Shown one piece after another: positions 54,348 through 64,000 of a DNA stretch of 64,000 nt. Numbering within the stretch: the stretch's first letter is position 1; each line of letters opens with the position of its first letter. A model generated the notes under the pieces. The model was not told the DNA's origin and ran no database searches. It worked only from the letters and a program-made list of their open reading frames with translations. The position numbers and the translations under genes are program-made. Source of the stretch: Arachis hypogaea (Eukaryota > Streptophyta > Magnoliopsida > Fabales > Fabaceae); the NCBI RefSeq assembly GCF_003086295.3, contig NC_092047.1:65142054-65206053 (forward strand). Direction: 5' to 3'.

Positions 54348-55955
54348 TTATGGTGGAATGTGCTTAAATTCATCCAGAAATCTCCACCAATGTTTGGAAT
54401 GCCAACAGCCTCCGGGGTCCCAAACTAGGCATGTAAAGCTTTTGAGCAGCTTCAAACAGATTCTCAGGCTCCCGGGGTGACGAATGTCATAATAGATTCC
54501 AGGATCCCAAACTTTGCTTTTAAATCCGCCTTTGTCTTGATCTATATTCTTCCATCCAGGCGGTTTAGAAATTTTATTCTCACCAAGATGACCAAACGCC
54601 TTCCGAGATCCATTTAATTGAACTTGATACCAATCCTTGCACTTCGAATTAAAGCGTGGAACCTTATTGGATCTTGCACACCAGCTCTGAGTACGAGCCA
54701 TTTCCCTCTTACTCTTAAAGCCACAGAGAGCTCTAAGCTGGCCATCTGTTTCAAGAAAACCATATTCAAGTGGAAAGGTAAAGATAAAGGTTAAGGATTG
54801 TACCCACTTGAAGCTTGTATAAGGTGGTAATGGCCTTGAGATAGGTGTTTCCAGTGGTTCTGTAAGCTCTACTCCCTTGTATTCTTCTGTGAATTCCTCC
54901 ACTTCTTTGCAAAATTCTTCAACTGCAACTGCGTCCTGATCAAAGTCTTCTATGTCTTCCTCGTCACTCAAGTCATAACTTGGAGGTTGAGAGAAATCTA
55001 CTTCAACATCATCTTCGTATTCACTTGGATAAGGTTCTTCAGGCTCAAGGAGTTCAGTTGCGGATGTAAGTTCATGACTCGGGGAGCTTGATTCATGATC
55101 ATCTCTGCCTATGGAATCAATTTCTTGGTCTGTTCCGTCCAATTTTTCACAAGGTATATGCTTTGGAGGTTGTGCACTATCCTCCTTGGCATCAAATTCG
55201 AACTTCTCGGCAGAATCCTCTACAGTTCTCGATTCCCATAGAGGTTCAGTATCTCCTAAATCTTCATCCACTTCTTCTTCTACAACTATTATAGCTTCCT
55301 CCACTTGTTCCAATACAAAGCTATGCTCTTCATTGTCCACCGAAGTTTCCAGTGTCTCCTTCATGCTACGCTCTTTTTTTTATTCTCCACATGTAGCCAT
55401 GGGAGTACTATGAGTGCTCAGATGTCGGGAAGATATTATATTTACTACCTCGGTTAGGACAGTAGTGAGTTCCAGTACGTCCCTTTGCATCTTCGCTTGC
55501 CCTTGAAGAAGAACACGAAGTTTGTCATGCATTGGAGATTGGGGTGGATATGAGGGTTCATTGGTTGGGGGAGAGGGTTCATAATAAGAATGTGGTGGTT
55601 CTTGGGAGTAATTGGATTGGGATTGTGGTGGATAAGGGTCATACGGTGGTGAATGGTGAAAAGGAACTTGTGAGTGTGGTGGTTCAAAGCTATGTTGAGA
55701 TGATGATCTATAAGCACAGGGTGGGGCTTGTTGGTAAATACAAGGGGGTCCACCATATCTATCAGCTTGGTATGCATTGTAGAGTGGTCCTTTCCCATGA
55801 TATCTTAGAGGGTGTTGTTGCCTAAAGGGTTTATCAGATCCTCTTGGCTCCATCCATCTTTGATTGCTTAGACCTTGATGCATATTCCTGTTATAGCTTT
55901 CACTCCTTTCAACAAATTTAGAACCAAACTCAAAGCGAGAGGGGTGAGAATTCAT
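54348..55955 (-). pseudogene. ORF1 of element B, uncharacterised acidic protein (one nonsense codon)
   Basis: Minus strand [20 protein letters not shown] to the end WDPGGCWHSKHWWRFLDEF. Alignment with ORF1 of element A shows the same frame throughout. A TAA within TGTGGAGAATAAAAAAAAGA (about 55381) replaces a sense codon without shifting frame. The middle differs more than the ends: residues 145-175 are replaced by an unrelated helical segment ([20 protein letters not shown]), while the acidic centre and the C-terminal 100 residues are strongly conserved. The pattern implies the C-terminus is the functional part. No known domain recognised. Confidence 0.78.
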
Positions 55956-56050
55956 AGTAGCTAATAGAAATAAAAGGGAAAGACAAAAACAAATAAATAA
56001 GTAAAAGAAAAATATTTACAATAACCAATAATAAGGCACACGTTTGCAAC

Positions 56051-56068
56051 TCCCCGGCAACGGCGCCA
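56051..56068 (-). other. Primer-binding site of element B
   Basis: Minus strand TGGCGCCGTTGCCGGGGA, three bases from the LTR C edge at 56072. Same Athila/Tat-type PBS as 15784-15801. Confidence 0.88.
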
Positions 56069-56071
56069 TTT

Positions 56072-57369
56072 TGATGAACTGAGTTTCCTATCGGTAAAGA
56101 ATAAAAGTGATCGCGTTGTAAGTATAGTTTCTAAACCAACAGAAAATCCTTTCATACAAATGTTTTGGTTGTCACAAGTAATAAACCTAATAAAATTTAT
56201 AAACTGAAGTATTCAAACCTCGGGTCGTCTTCTCAAGGAATTGCAGGGAGGTATGACTTATTATTAGCTATGGAAAAGGTAGAATTTTGGGTTTTTAAAA
56301 GGGTTGAACAAGGAAAATAAATTGCAGAAATTAATAAATTACTATCTAATAAAACTCTTGGCAAGGTATGAAAATTTGGAAGTCCATGTGGACTAATTAG
56401 TTAGATCCTCAAGTCCTAGTCAATTCCTAAGAAAGGACTAGAGTTAGTGGAATTCAATTCAATTAGCAAAAATAACAATTATCAATCATGATGAGTTTGA
56501 TAACTCAAGAGTCTCCAGTGAATCAATTTAAGCCAAGAATATAAAAAGCTAAATAAGAATCATAAAAATCTGAAATACCTCAATTTATATTAAATAAAGA
56601 GAATCCTAACGTGAATGGTTCATAAGCCAATTTGGCAACATAAGTAATCAACAAATAAAAGCATCAAAGTATCTGAAAGTAGAAGAGAGAGGAGAGAACC
56701 ACTCTCTCTAAAAACTACATCTAAATTATGAAAATTGAATAATTAGAAGAACTCCTCCTGAATGGATGCATTCCCCCACCTTATAACCTCTAATCTGTGC
56801 TTTCTGGACTTGGATCAGGGCCAAAAAGGGTTTCAGAAATCGCTGGGAGCGTTTTCTGCAGTTGCTGCACGTGGCGTCTGTCACGCGTCCGCGTGGTTCA
56901 CGCGGTCGCGTCATCTGGGAGTTTTGCTCTTCCATGTGGTCGCGTCAGGCACGCTTCCACATCAGTTGTACTTCGCACGAGTCATATGTTCAAGTCAGGC
57001 GCGCGTTCGCGCGGATGCCAGTTTCCGCAAAGCACGCGTTCGCGTCGTCTTCGCGGACGCGTCACTTCCAGTTTCTTCAAAAATACTATTTTGTTCTTTT
57101 CTTCCATTTTTGTATATTTCCTTTCCATCGTTTAAGTCATTCCTGCTCTATAAAGCCTGAAAGCACTCAACACACAAATCACGGCATCGAATGGTGATAA
57201 ATGATGATTAATTTTAATATTTCTGAAGCATAGGAAACATGTTTTTCATATATATCACATAATAAGGAAGGGAAAGTAAAACCATGTAATTTACATGAAT
57301 AAGTGGGTGAAGGATTGAATAAATCACTTAAATTGAGCACAAAATATATCATAAAATATGGGTTTATCA
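56072..57369 (-). mobile_element. LTR C (5' LTR of B and, by position, 3' LTR of C)
   Basis: 1298 bp from TGATGAACTGAGTTTCC to GGGTTTATCA. On its left is the PBS and ORF1 of B. On its right the sequence continues CCTCCCCACACTTAAACAAT, exactly as after LTR B. One LTR therefore serves two internal regions. Compared with LTR B it lacks about 84 bp (after GGAAGTCC) and about 79 bp (inside AGAAGAGA...GAGAGAGG). Confidence 0.88.
56881..57061. repeat. CpG-rich array in LTR C
   Basis: TCACGCGTCCGCGTGG, TCACGCGGTCGCGTCA, GCGCGTTCGCGCGG and GCACGCGTTCGCGTCG-type units. Confidence 0.8.
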
Positions 57370-59129
57370 ACCTCCCCACACTTAAACAATGGCATGTCCT
57401 CATGCTAAATCCAAGATAAAGAATAAGGTAAGGTGGTGGAATTTCATGCAATGCATTCTATTCTAAATGCAAGCTACCTAAATGAGTTATGCAATTCTAG
57501 TTATTATTCACTTGTATATAAAGCTTACATGTAGTTAAATTAATTCATATTTTCAAAGAATCATAGCCAAACCCTAGATGATGTTAAAGCACTTTTACAA
57601 TTGAGATGGGTAAAAATATTTCACAAACTTGCAAGATAATTAACAATTAAGCAGAGATATATGGTGATGAGCTATTGAACCCTCGCTGGATTTTGTGTTT
57701 ACTCTCTAGTCACCTAGTGTTTATTGGGTTAATCACTCTACTCCTTTTCTATCCTTGTTTTCTAAAACTTTGTTCTTCATCTAACCAATCAACAAATATA
57801 GAATACAGACATACAAAAATCATGAGGTCTTTTTCAAGGTTGTAATGGGGCCAAGTTAAAGGTAAATGTATATGTATAAGGCTAAGTGAGCTAACAAAGT
57901 GAATCCTTGATTAGTCTAATATCTCACCTAACATACATACTTCATATATTTTAAATTTCCTTTATCTATTGACCCAAATTTTCCCACTTTGTATTGCAAG
58001 CTCATGCATTAATTTTAATTTTTGAAATTTTGTCCCATGTTCATTGATTTTTATTTTGCATTTGGGGAGTTTTTTTGTATCCCCTTATCTAAACACTGAA
58101 ATTATATTTATAATATTTTTTTTATTTATCCACATGGTAGTTTAATTGTTTTGATTTCACATGAGCATGCTTCCCAAATTTCTGAAATAACTTATTCATT
58201 TGAAATCCCTACTTTGTTTCTATCATCCCATGTTCCCATAAAATTTGCCACACTTAAATTGTATACAATATCTATCTTAAGCTAACCAACGATTCAACTT
58301 GGGATTTTTTATTTTGTTTTTTCTACTTAAGGCTAGTAATGTGGTTATAGAACAAGAGGGGATTAGAAAGCTCAAGGGGGCTAACAAGGGTGATGTAAAA
58401 GGTAGGCTAATTTGGGATAAGTGAGGAAAAATTCAAATGATGGCCTCAATCATCTCTTGGTATGTATCTAAATTCTATATTGGACATATAGATTAAAACA
58501 AAGTAAAGAATATCAGAATGAAAAAGAAGGGCAAAACACACAGGAATGAAATTTATGGTTTGAATGTAACCATACAATTAAGCTCAAAACTCACAGGCTG
58601 TGTGTTCTCCAGCTCAAAAATCATATATCAGTTATGTATGTCATGCAAGTAGAAATAAAGAGTTCCCATTATTCTCAACGTAAATCTTAGGGTGGTCCTT
58701 GAAATCTTAGTGTTCCTCCTTGAAGAAATGTTGTTAACTAACTAACATGTAATGCTATATATACAAGGTGTGTGGATGTTTGATTCTGTTAAAGTCTCTA
58801 GTTTACTTCCTTTTATTTTCAATTAAACCAAACTATTATATGCTAAAGGGGGTAAACTATACTAATTAATCCACATATTCTATAACTAATAAGTTTAGAA
58901 TTGTAAACTAAACTAAATGTCTAAAATATAAACTATAGTGCAAAATGCGGAAATAAAGTAAATATACAACAAAAGAACAATGTGTAAGTACTGAAAAATA
59001 AAAATAAAAATAAAAATACAGAAAAATAAATTAAATAAGATAAAAAGAGTCTGTAGTGGTTCACCAAAAAGATAGGCCAGAGATGGTGACCTCCCACACT
59101 TAAAATATAGCATCGTCCTCGATGCTCAC
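57370..59129 (-). other. Non-coding 3' internal region of element C
   Basis: Near-duplicate of 49000-50749. No gene. Confidence 0.75.
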
Positions 59130-59956
59130 TCAAGCTGGGTGTGAAGAAGTGTCATCACCGGAAGGATGTGCTGTTGGAGTCTCTGTGGTGGCCTGAAGGT
59201 CTGCAGACTGGATAAGTGTAGGAGGATCTGTCTGCTGCAGTGGAGGCACTGACTGTAGAGGAATCTCTGGGTCTGCGGCCTGAATCTGGTGTGGCTCCTC
59301 ATGCTGTGGCGCAGCCTGCTCTGGTCCTTCCTGCTCAGCCTGGGTAGGTGCCTCCTCCTCGTGATCTTCCTCCTCCACCTCAGATGTATCAGAAAGGGTG
59401 TCAGGCTCGGAGGGGATGTCGCTGCTAGATCGGATCATCAACTTGAGGTGCTCATAGCGTCGCTGGTTACGACGCTCAAATCTCTCATATCGCCGCTGGT
59501 TGCGGCGCTCCATCCGGTCCAGCTGCTGAAATAGACGGTGCACGAAGTGGTAAATGGGCTCTGAGGCAGGTGGAGGTGCAGTGATGCTAGCTGGTGCAGC
59601 AGTGAATGAAGAAGGGGCAGCTGAAGGTGTGGCTGTCTCATCAGAAGCGGTGAGGAATGGGGGTCTATAACCTAAAGCCTGAAACTTCCTGCTGTGAGGG
59701 ATAATCTTCTTGTAGTCTGCAGCAGGTGGCTTTTCATTAGCAAGCTCCCAAGGCATGTCGACTCAACGGCCTAGCTGGGTGACCAGATAAGGGAAAGGGA
59801 GAGTGCCTCTGACATGGACCCTAGCCATATAATACCGGATAAAACATGGCAGATACAGGTCCTTACCCTCCATCACACACTAGATGAAGGTGATCATAGC
59901 AATGGGCAGCTCTGTCTCATGAGTGCTCGGCATCATATAGTTGCTTAGAATCTGGT
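59130..59956 (-). pseudogene. ORF2 of element C, C-terminal half, cut by LTR F
   Basis: Minus strand. From the stop SGDDTSSHPA* (59130-59132) it is open up to MPWELANEKPPAADYKKIIP (59756), with a tandem RRNQRRYER(F/H) duplication (ERRNQRRYERFERRNQRRYE). A TGA precedes that Met (GR*VD), then the domain continues to 59956, where LTR F begins. It is the least damaged C-terminal part among the three copies and shows the Gln/Glu/Pro-rich tail of this protein. Confidence 0.78.
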
Positions 59957-60214
59957 TGATGCCAGGGCATTTTGGCCAGTTTCACTGACCTTTTCTTTAT
60001 TGTTTTAGGGTAGTTTCATGCACTTTCTTAAGAAATAAGCAAGTTTTGGGTAAATAATCACTTACATCTTGATTCAAGCAAACATTGTGAATTTTATATG
60101 ATTTTATGAGAATTATGCATGAATTGAATGATAAAATGAATGATGCATGATCTCATGGGTTAGAACCTAGCTTTGATGCACTTTATTTGCTTGATTTCAG
60201 GACAAAGGAAGCAA

Positions 60215-61040
60215 GGAAGATGCCACGTTAATAGCCACGTTAGTCTAACTAACATGACCGTTAACGTGGAATGGAGGATAGCTTGCAACGTTAATGAGAA
60301 AAGTGATCGCCAATAACGCCTTCGTGAGCCATCATAGCCCACGTTAGTTGCCACGTTAACTACGTTAACGTGGAAGCTAACGTGGAAAAGAAGTAAAGCT
60401 CCAACGTTAGTGGTAAAAGTGAATGCCACTAATGTTGGAAAAAGGGGGCACACCTAGCCACGTTAAGAGTCACATTAAGTACATTAACGTGAGCTCTAAC
60501 GTGAAAGGAAAGAAGTGCCAACGTTAGTGACACTCACCTTTGTCACTAACGTTGGACTAAGCCACTATTAGCCACGTTAGTTGCCACGTTAATTGCATTA
60601 ACGTGGAAGCTAACGTGGAGGAAAGGATTGATGAGCCAACGTTAGTGACACTCACCTTTGTCACTAACGTTGGAGATGGCTATCACTACCACATTAGAAG
60701 TCACGTTAACCTAGGTAACGTGAACTCTAACGTGGGAAGAAGGGTGTTTGGAGCGTTAGTGACAAAGGTAAGTGTCACTAACGCTCTCGAGGCTGAGGCA
60801 TGCCCACGTTAAGAGCCACGTTAGTTATACTAACGTGGACTCTAACGTGAGAAAAGGGGTTTAAGAGTAATGTTAGTGAAAAAGGTAAACCCGAATAACG
60901 TTCGCGAAGGATTAAGAGGCAACGTTAGTGGTCACGTTAGTGCCACTAACGATAAAGTTAACGTGAACCATCTTGGGCTAGAAACGTTAGTGAAAAAGGT
61001 GATTGTCACTAACGTTTTTGAACCCACATTTTCACTTAAA
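60215..61040. repeat. Two-hairpin tandem array in LTR F
   Basis: At least five alternations of AACGTTAGTGACA / TGTCACTAACGTT and CCACGTTA.. / ..TAACGTGG palindromes, with several reduced arms (for example GTTAGTGGTAAAAGTGAATGCCACTAATG). Confidence 0.88.
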
Positions 61041-61197
61041 CGTTAACACCACTAACGTCCTAGCTAAAATCCATGCCCACTTCACACTTTCTCTGCAAGT
61101 AAAGCTGAGCCCACTGAAGACTCCAAACTGCTTCAACTCAAGATCTAAAGGCCCATATCCAAGACTTGAAGAGCCAACTAGAAGAGCAGAAGAGTAG

Positions 61198-61206
61198 TAT
61201 ATATAA
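61198..61206 (+). promoter_or_regulatory. TATA box of LTR F
   Basis: TATATATAA in AGAGTAGTATATATAAGAG, just after the hairpin array, as in the solo LTR at 27052-27059. Confidence 0.65.
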
Positions 61207-62092
61207 GAGTAGTTTTGAACTAGAGAAGAAAGCTTTTTGGATTGGGAGAACTACTCTTTGTATAATTTTACTTCCTCTGCAACTTCTAGTTTTACTTTCA
61301 GAATGCATTCTCCATCTTTATTTTCTATTCCCAGAGCTATGAACAACTAAACCCTTTCATTGGGTTAGGGAGCTCTGTTGTAATTTGATGGATTAATAAT
61401 AGTTGTCATTATTCTTCCTCTTTCTTTTCTCTTGATTTTACTAGAAAGCATTCAATCTTCATCCAATTGGGTAGTTATCTTGGAAAAGAAACTATTCATA
61501 CTTGGATCTCTTCGGAACCTTGGAAGAGGAATGAAGAGATCATGCTAGAATTGCTTTCTCATGTTGGACCAAATTAGGGTTTGGATGGATATAGTGACAT
61601 AAAATCCTACCAATACTTTGATTTGGAAATACATGTGGTATAATCAATGACCATACTTCATCTCTTCTCATGAGCAATTAGACCAAGGAATTGGCTATTG
61701 ATCAAGATTTGAGAGATTAAATTACCAAGGAATTGGAATTCAATCACTTAAGATTGCCAAGGAGATCAATGAATGCATTGATTGAGGAAGAGATGAAAAT
61801 GAACTTGATCCGGAGAATGCAACATCTCCTAAACCCAATGACTTCCCCATTTCCGATCTCACCCATTCTCTTTAATTTCTGTAATTTACTTTTATGCTCA
61901 TCCTCCCAAATCCCCATTTAACATTCTGCAATTTACTTTCCGCCATTTACATTCAGCTCTTTATTTCCAATATTTACATTTCCTGCTATTTACTTTCCCG
62001 CTATTTAATTTCCTGCAACTCTCACATTGAATTCTGCTTAGCTCAACTAGAACATTCCTCTATCCCCTTCTTGTTTTTGCCTTGTTGGTTGT

Positions 62093-63160
62093 ATGACAGG
62101 TAGAAGAAGCGGGGCTTCAACTTCCTTTGATTCTGAACCTGAGAGGACCTTCCTTAGATTAAGGAGGGAAGCAAGAGGAAAGAGAGTAGTTGGTACGGAG
62201 GAAGAAGAGGAGTATTTTGAACCAGACATGGATGAGAATATGGAAAACCATCATGAAGAAGAGACTCACAACCATGGCAGAGAAGGCCCAGTGCATCATG
62301 CTGGGCAAGAGAGAAGAGTTCTGGGATCCTACATCAATCCAAACCCAGGAAACTGTGGAAGTAGCATCCAAAAGCCAACCATACATGACAACAACTTTGA
62401 ACTAAAGCCACAGCTCATCACCCTTGTTCAGAACAACTGTTCATTTGGAGGAAGTTTTCAAGAAGATCCCAATCAACATCTAACCACCTTCCTGAGGATC
62501 TGTGATACTGTGAAGTCTAATGGTGTTCATCCTGACACCTATAGACTGCTCCTATTCCCCTTCTCACTCAAGGACAAGGCATCTAAATGGCTGGAATCCT
62601 TTTCGAAGGAGAGCTTAACAACCTGGGAAGATGTGGTGAACAAATTCTTGGTGAGATTCTATCCTCTTCAAAGAATCAACAGGTTGAGAGCTGAGGTTCA
62701 AACATTCAGGCAGCAAGATGGTGAGACTCTCTACGAAGCATGGGAGAGGTTTAAGGATCTGACAAGAAGGTGCCCACCAGATATGTTCAATGAATGGGTA
62801 CAGCTACACATTTTTTATGAAGGCCTTTCTTATGAATCAAAGAAGGCAGTAGACCATTCATTCGGGGGATCTCTGAATAAGAAGAAAACCATTGAAGAAG
62901 CCATAGATGTCATTGAGACTGTAGCCGAGAATGACTACTTCTATGCCTCTAAAAGGGGCAACACTAGAGGAGTGATGGAGCTGAACAACGTGGATGCACT
63001 ACTGGCCCAGAACAAGCTGATTACCAAGCAGCTGGCTGACCTTACCAAGAAGATGGAGAGGAACCAAGTAGCAGCAATCACCACCTCATCAGCAACTCAA
63101 GAAGGAGTAAATGCAGAGGCAGAGGGTGATTGGTGCGCAGAAATTGTGATTACACTTTGA
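62093..63160 (+). CDS. gag of element F (open, 3' truncated)
   Basis: Starts MTGRRSGASTSFDSEPERTF at 62093 and is open for 355 codons. Acidic N-terminus (to residue about 90); then [20 protein letters not shown], and the Retrotrans_gag capsid core about residues 120-260 (HLTTFLRICDTVKSNGVHPD, KDKASKWLESFSKESLTTWE, RLRAEVQTFRQQDGETLYEA, WERFKDLTRRCPPDMFNEWV); then a helical region (NNVDALLAQNKLITKQLADL). True gag ends near GDW at 63127; the last residues (CAEIVITL) come from the next insertion. Missing: zinc knuckle and all of pol. It is a Ty3/Athila-like capsid gene without visible nonsense codons, so the element is either young or was deleted recently. Confidence 0.85.
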   Translation: MTGRRSGASTSFDSEPERTFLRLRREARGKRVVGTEEEEEYFEPDMDENMENHHEEETHNHGREGPVHHAGQERRVLGSYINPNPGNCGSSIQKPTIHDNNFELKPQLITLVQNNCSFGGSFQEDPNQHLTTFLRICDTVKSNGVHPDTYRLLLFPFSLKDKASKWLESFSKESLTTWEDVVNKFLVRFYPLQRINRLRAEVQTFRQQDGETLYEAWERFKDLTRRCPPDMFNEWVQLHIFYEGLSYESKKAVDHSFGGSLNKKKTIEEAIDVIETVAENDYFYASKRGNTRGVMELNNVDALLAQNKLITKQLADLTKKMERNQVAAITTSSATQEGVNAEAEGDWCAEIVITL

Positions 63161-64000
63161 TTATGTAAAATTCATCGCTCTTTCTTTCCCCGGTAATGGC
63201 GCCAAAAACATGATGCCAATACCATGGTTCACAACTTCGCACAACTAACCAGCAAGTGCACTGGGTCGTCCAAGTAATACCTTACGTGAGTAAGGGTCGA
63301 ATCCCACGGAGATTGTTGGTCTGAAGCAAGCTATGGTCACCTTGTAAATCTCAGTCAGGCGGATATAAAATAGTAATGGGGTTTTCGAAATTAATTAATA
63401 AAATAGGGATAGAAATACTTATGTAAATCATTGGTGAGAATTTCAGATAAGCGAATAGAGATGCTTTCGTTCCTCTGAACCTCTGCTTTCCTGCTATCTT
63501 CATCCAATCAGTCTTACTCCTTTCAATGGCTGGCTTTATGTAGCATCACCATTGTCAATGGCTACTTTCGGTCTTCTCTCGGGAAAATGATCCAAATGCC
63601 CTGTCATGGCACGGCTAATCGTCTGGAGGCATCACCCTTGTCAATGGTTACATCCTATCCTCTCAGTGAAAATGGTCAACGCACCCTGTCACGGCACGGC
63701 TATTCATCTGTCGGTTCTCGATCATGCTGGAATAGGATTTACTATCCTTTTGCGTCTGTCACTACGCCCAGCAATCGCGAGTTTGAAGCTCGTCACAGTC
63801 ATTCAATCATTGAATTCTACTCGGAATACCACAGACAAGGTTTAGACTTTCCGGATTCTCTTGGATGCCGCCATCATTCTAGCTTACACCACGAAGATCC
63901 CGATTAAGAGATCTAAGAAATACTCATTCAATCTAATGTAGAACGGAAGTGGTTGTCAGGCACGCGTTCATAGGGAATGATGATGATTGTCACGTTCATC
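63131..64000 (-). mobile_element. LTR-type insertion I, truncated by the window end
   Basis: The gag frame stops matching at about 63128. The sequence then reads TGGTGCGCAGAAATTGTG, a PBS-like site (minus strand TGGCGCCATTACCGGGGA, 63187-63204), and TGATGCCAATACC (63211) followed by text common in peanut LTRs (TTCGCACAACTAACCAGC, TTACGTGAGTAAGGGTCGA, GTCATGGCACGGCTAATCG). The most likely reading is a minus-strand element whose 5' LTR begins at 63211 and runs out of the window. The frames at 63587-63907 are shadows. Confidence 0.6.
63187..63204 (-). other. Primer-binding-site-like sequence of insertion I
   Basis: Differs from the PBS at 56051-56068 at two positions. Supports a minus orientation for insertion I. 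Confidence 0.6.

Larger units (their letters stand above)
59957..62052 (+). mobile_element. 5' LTR of element F (3' end deleted)
   Basis: Starts TGATGCCAGGGCATTTTGGC, inserted in ORF2 of element C. Collinear with the minus-strand solo LTRs at 26820-28547 and 38365-40716, including the hairpin array and the TATA region. Homology stops after CAACTAGAACATTCCTC (about 62052). The last about 200 bp of the LTR (with GGATTCGACCTCACTC and the end) and any primer-binding site are missing before the gag start at 62093. An internal deletion has joined LTR to gag. Confidence 0.78.

Overview
This is plant nuclear DNA, almost certainly from a legume and most likely peanut or a wild relative (Arachis). That call rests on repeat families I recognise from peanut, such as the LTR words TTCGCACAACTAACCAGC and TTACGTGAGTAAGGGTCGA near 63.2 kb, and on intron-split plant gene fragments. 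I found no intact host gene, tRNA, rRNA or CRISPR array. The whole 64 kb is a nest of transposable elements, so most long reading frames are retroelement relics or chance frames through GC-rich repeats.

Layout. (1) 1-17215: retroelement 'A' on the minus strand: 5' LTR (15805-17215), primer-binding site, ORF1 (14124-15689) and ORF2 (a plant 'Transposase_32'-type protein, 10647-11985 continuing at 1173-1254). ORF2 is split by a 9.4-kb insertion (1255-10646) that looks like a long solo LTR, and that LTR is itself split by CACTA element 1 (2501-7998). (2) 17216-24165: a minus-strand Athila-like gag pseudogene split by CACTA element 2 (17542-23573). (3) 24169-38302: the 3' half of a plus-strand Athila-like element 'G': integrase tail, Transposase_32-type ORF2 (itself hit by a solo LTR at 26820-28547), and a 3' LTR (30041-38302) carrying CACTA element 3 (31765-36831). 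(4) 38303-47554: LTR debris, a second solo LTR holding a 1000-N assembly gap, and a decayed minus-strand Athila-like element 'K' that retains protease, integrase tail and ORF2 but no reverse transcriptase. (5) 47555-59956: a chained LTR - internal - LTR - internal structure of the same family as A ('B' and 'C'). (6) 59957-64000: a plus-strand element 'F' with its LTR and a gag frame, cut off by another LTR-type insertion.

The most interesting content is the set of three CACTA (En/Spm-type) transposons. Each has CACTACAAGAAAA terminal inverted repeats, a perfect 3-bp target duplication (TAT, ACA, TAG) and dense subterminal palindrome arrays, and none shows a recognisable transposase. Each carries fragments of host genes with intron boundaries. 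Element 1 holds a beta-cyanoalanine/cysteine synthase. Element 2 holds a TRM/LONGIFOLIA-type (DUF3741) protein, an AGC-VIII (D6PK-type) kinase and a DUF707 protein. Element 3 holds a 4-coumarate:CoA-ligase-like enzyme, an AUX1/LAX auxin carrier, an MRG-domain protein and perhaps a farnesyltransferase beta subunit. They are multi-gene 'Pack-CACTA' elements.

A second theme is that five unrelated or distantly related element families here (CACTA ends, the F-type LTR, the G LTR, the A/B/C LTR plus spacer, and the 1255-10646 LTR) have each filled non-coding space with short CpG-rich or hairpin-forming repeats. The two processes together, gene capture and palindrome-array growth, account for most of the window.
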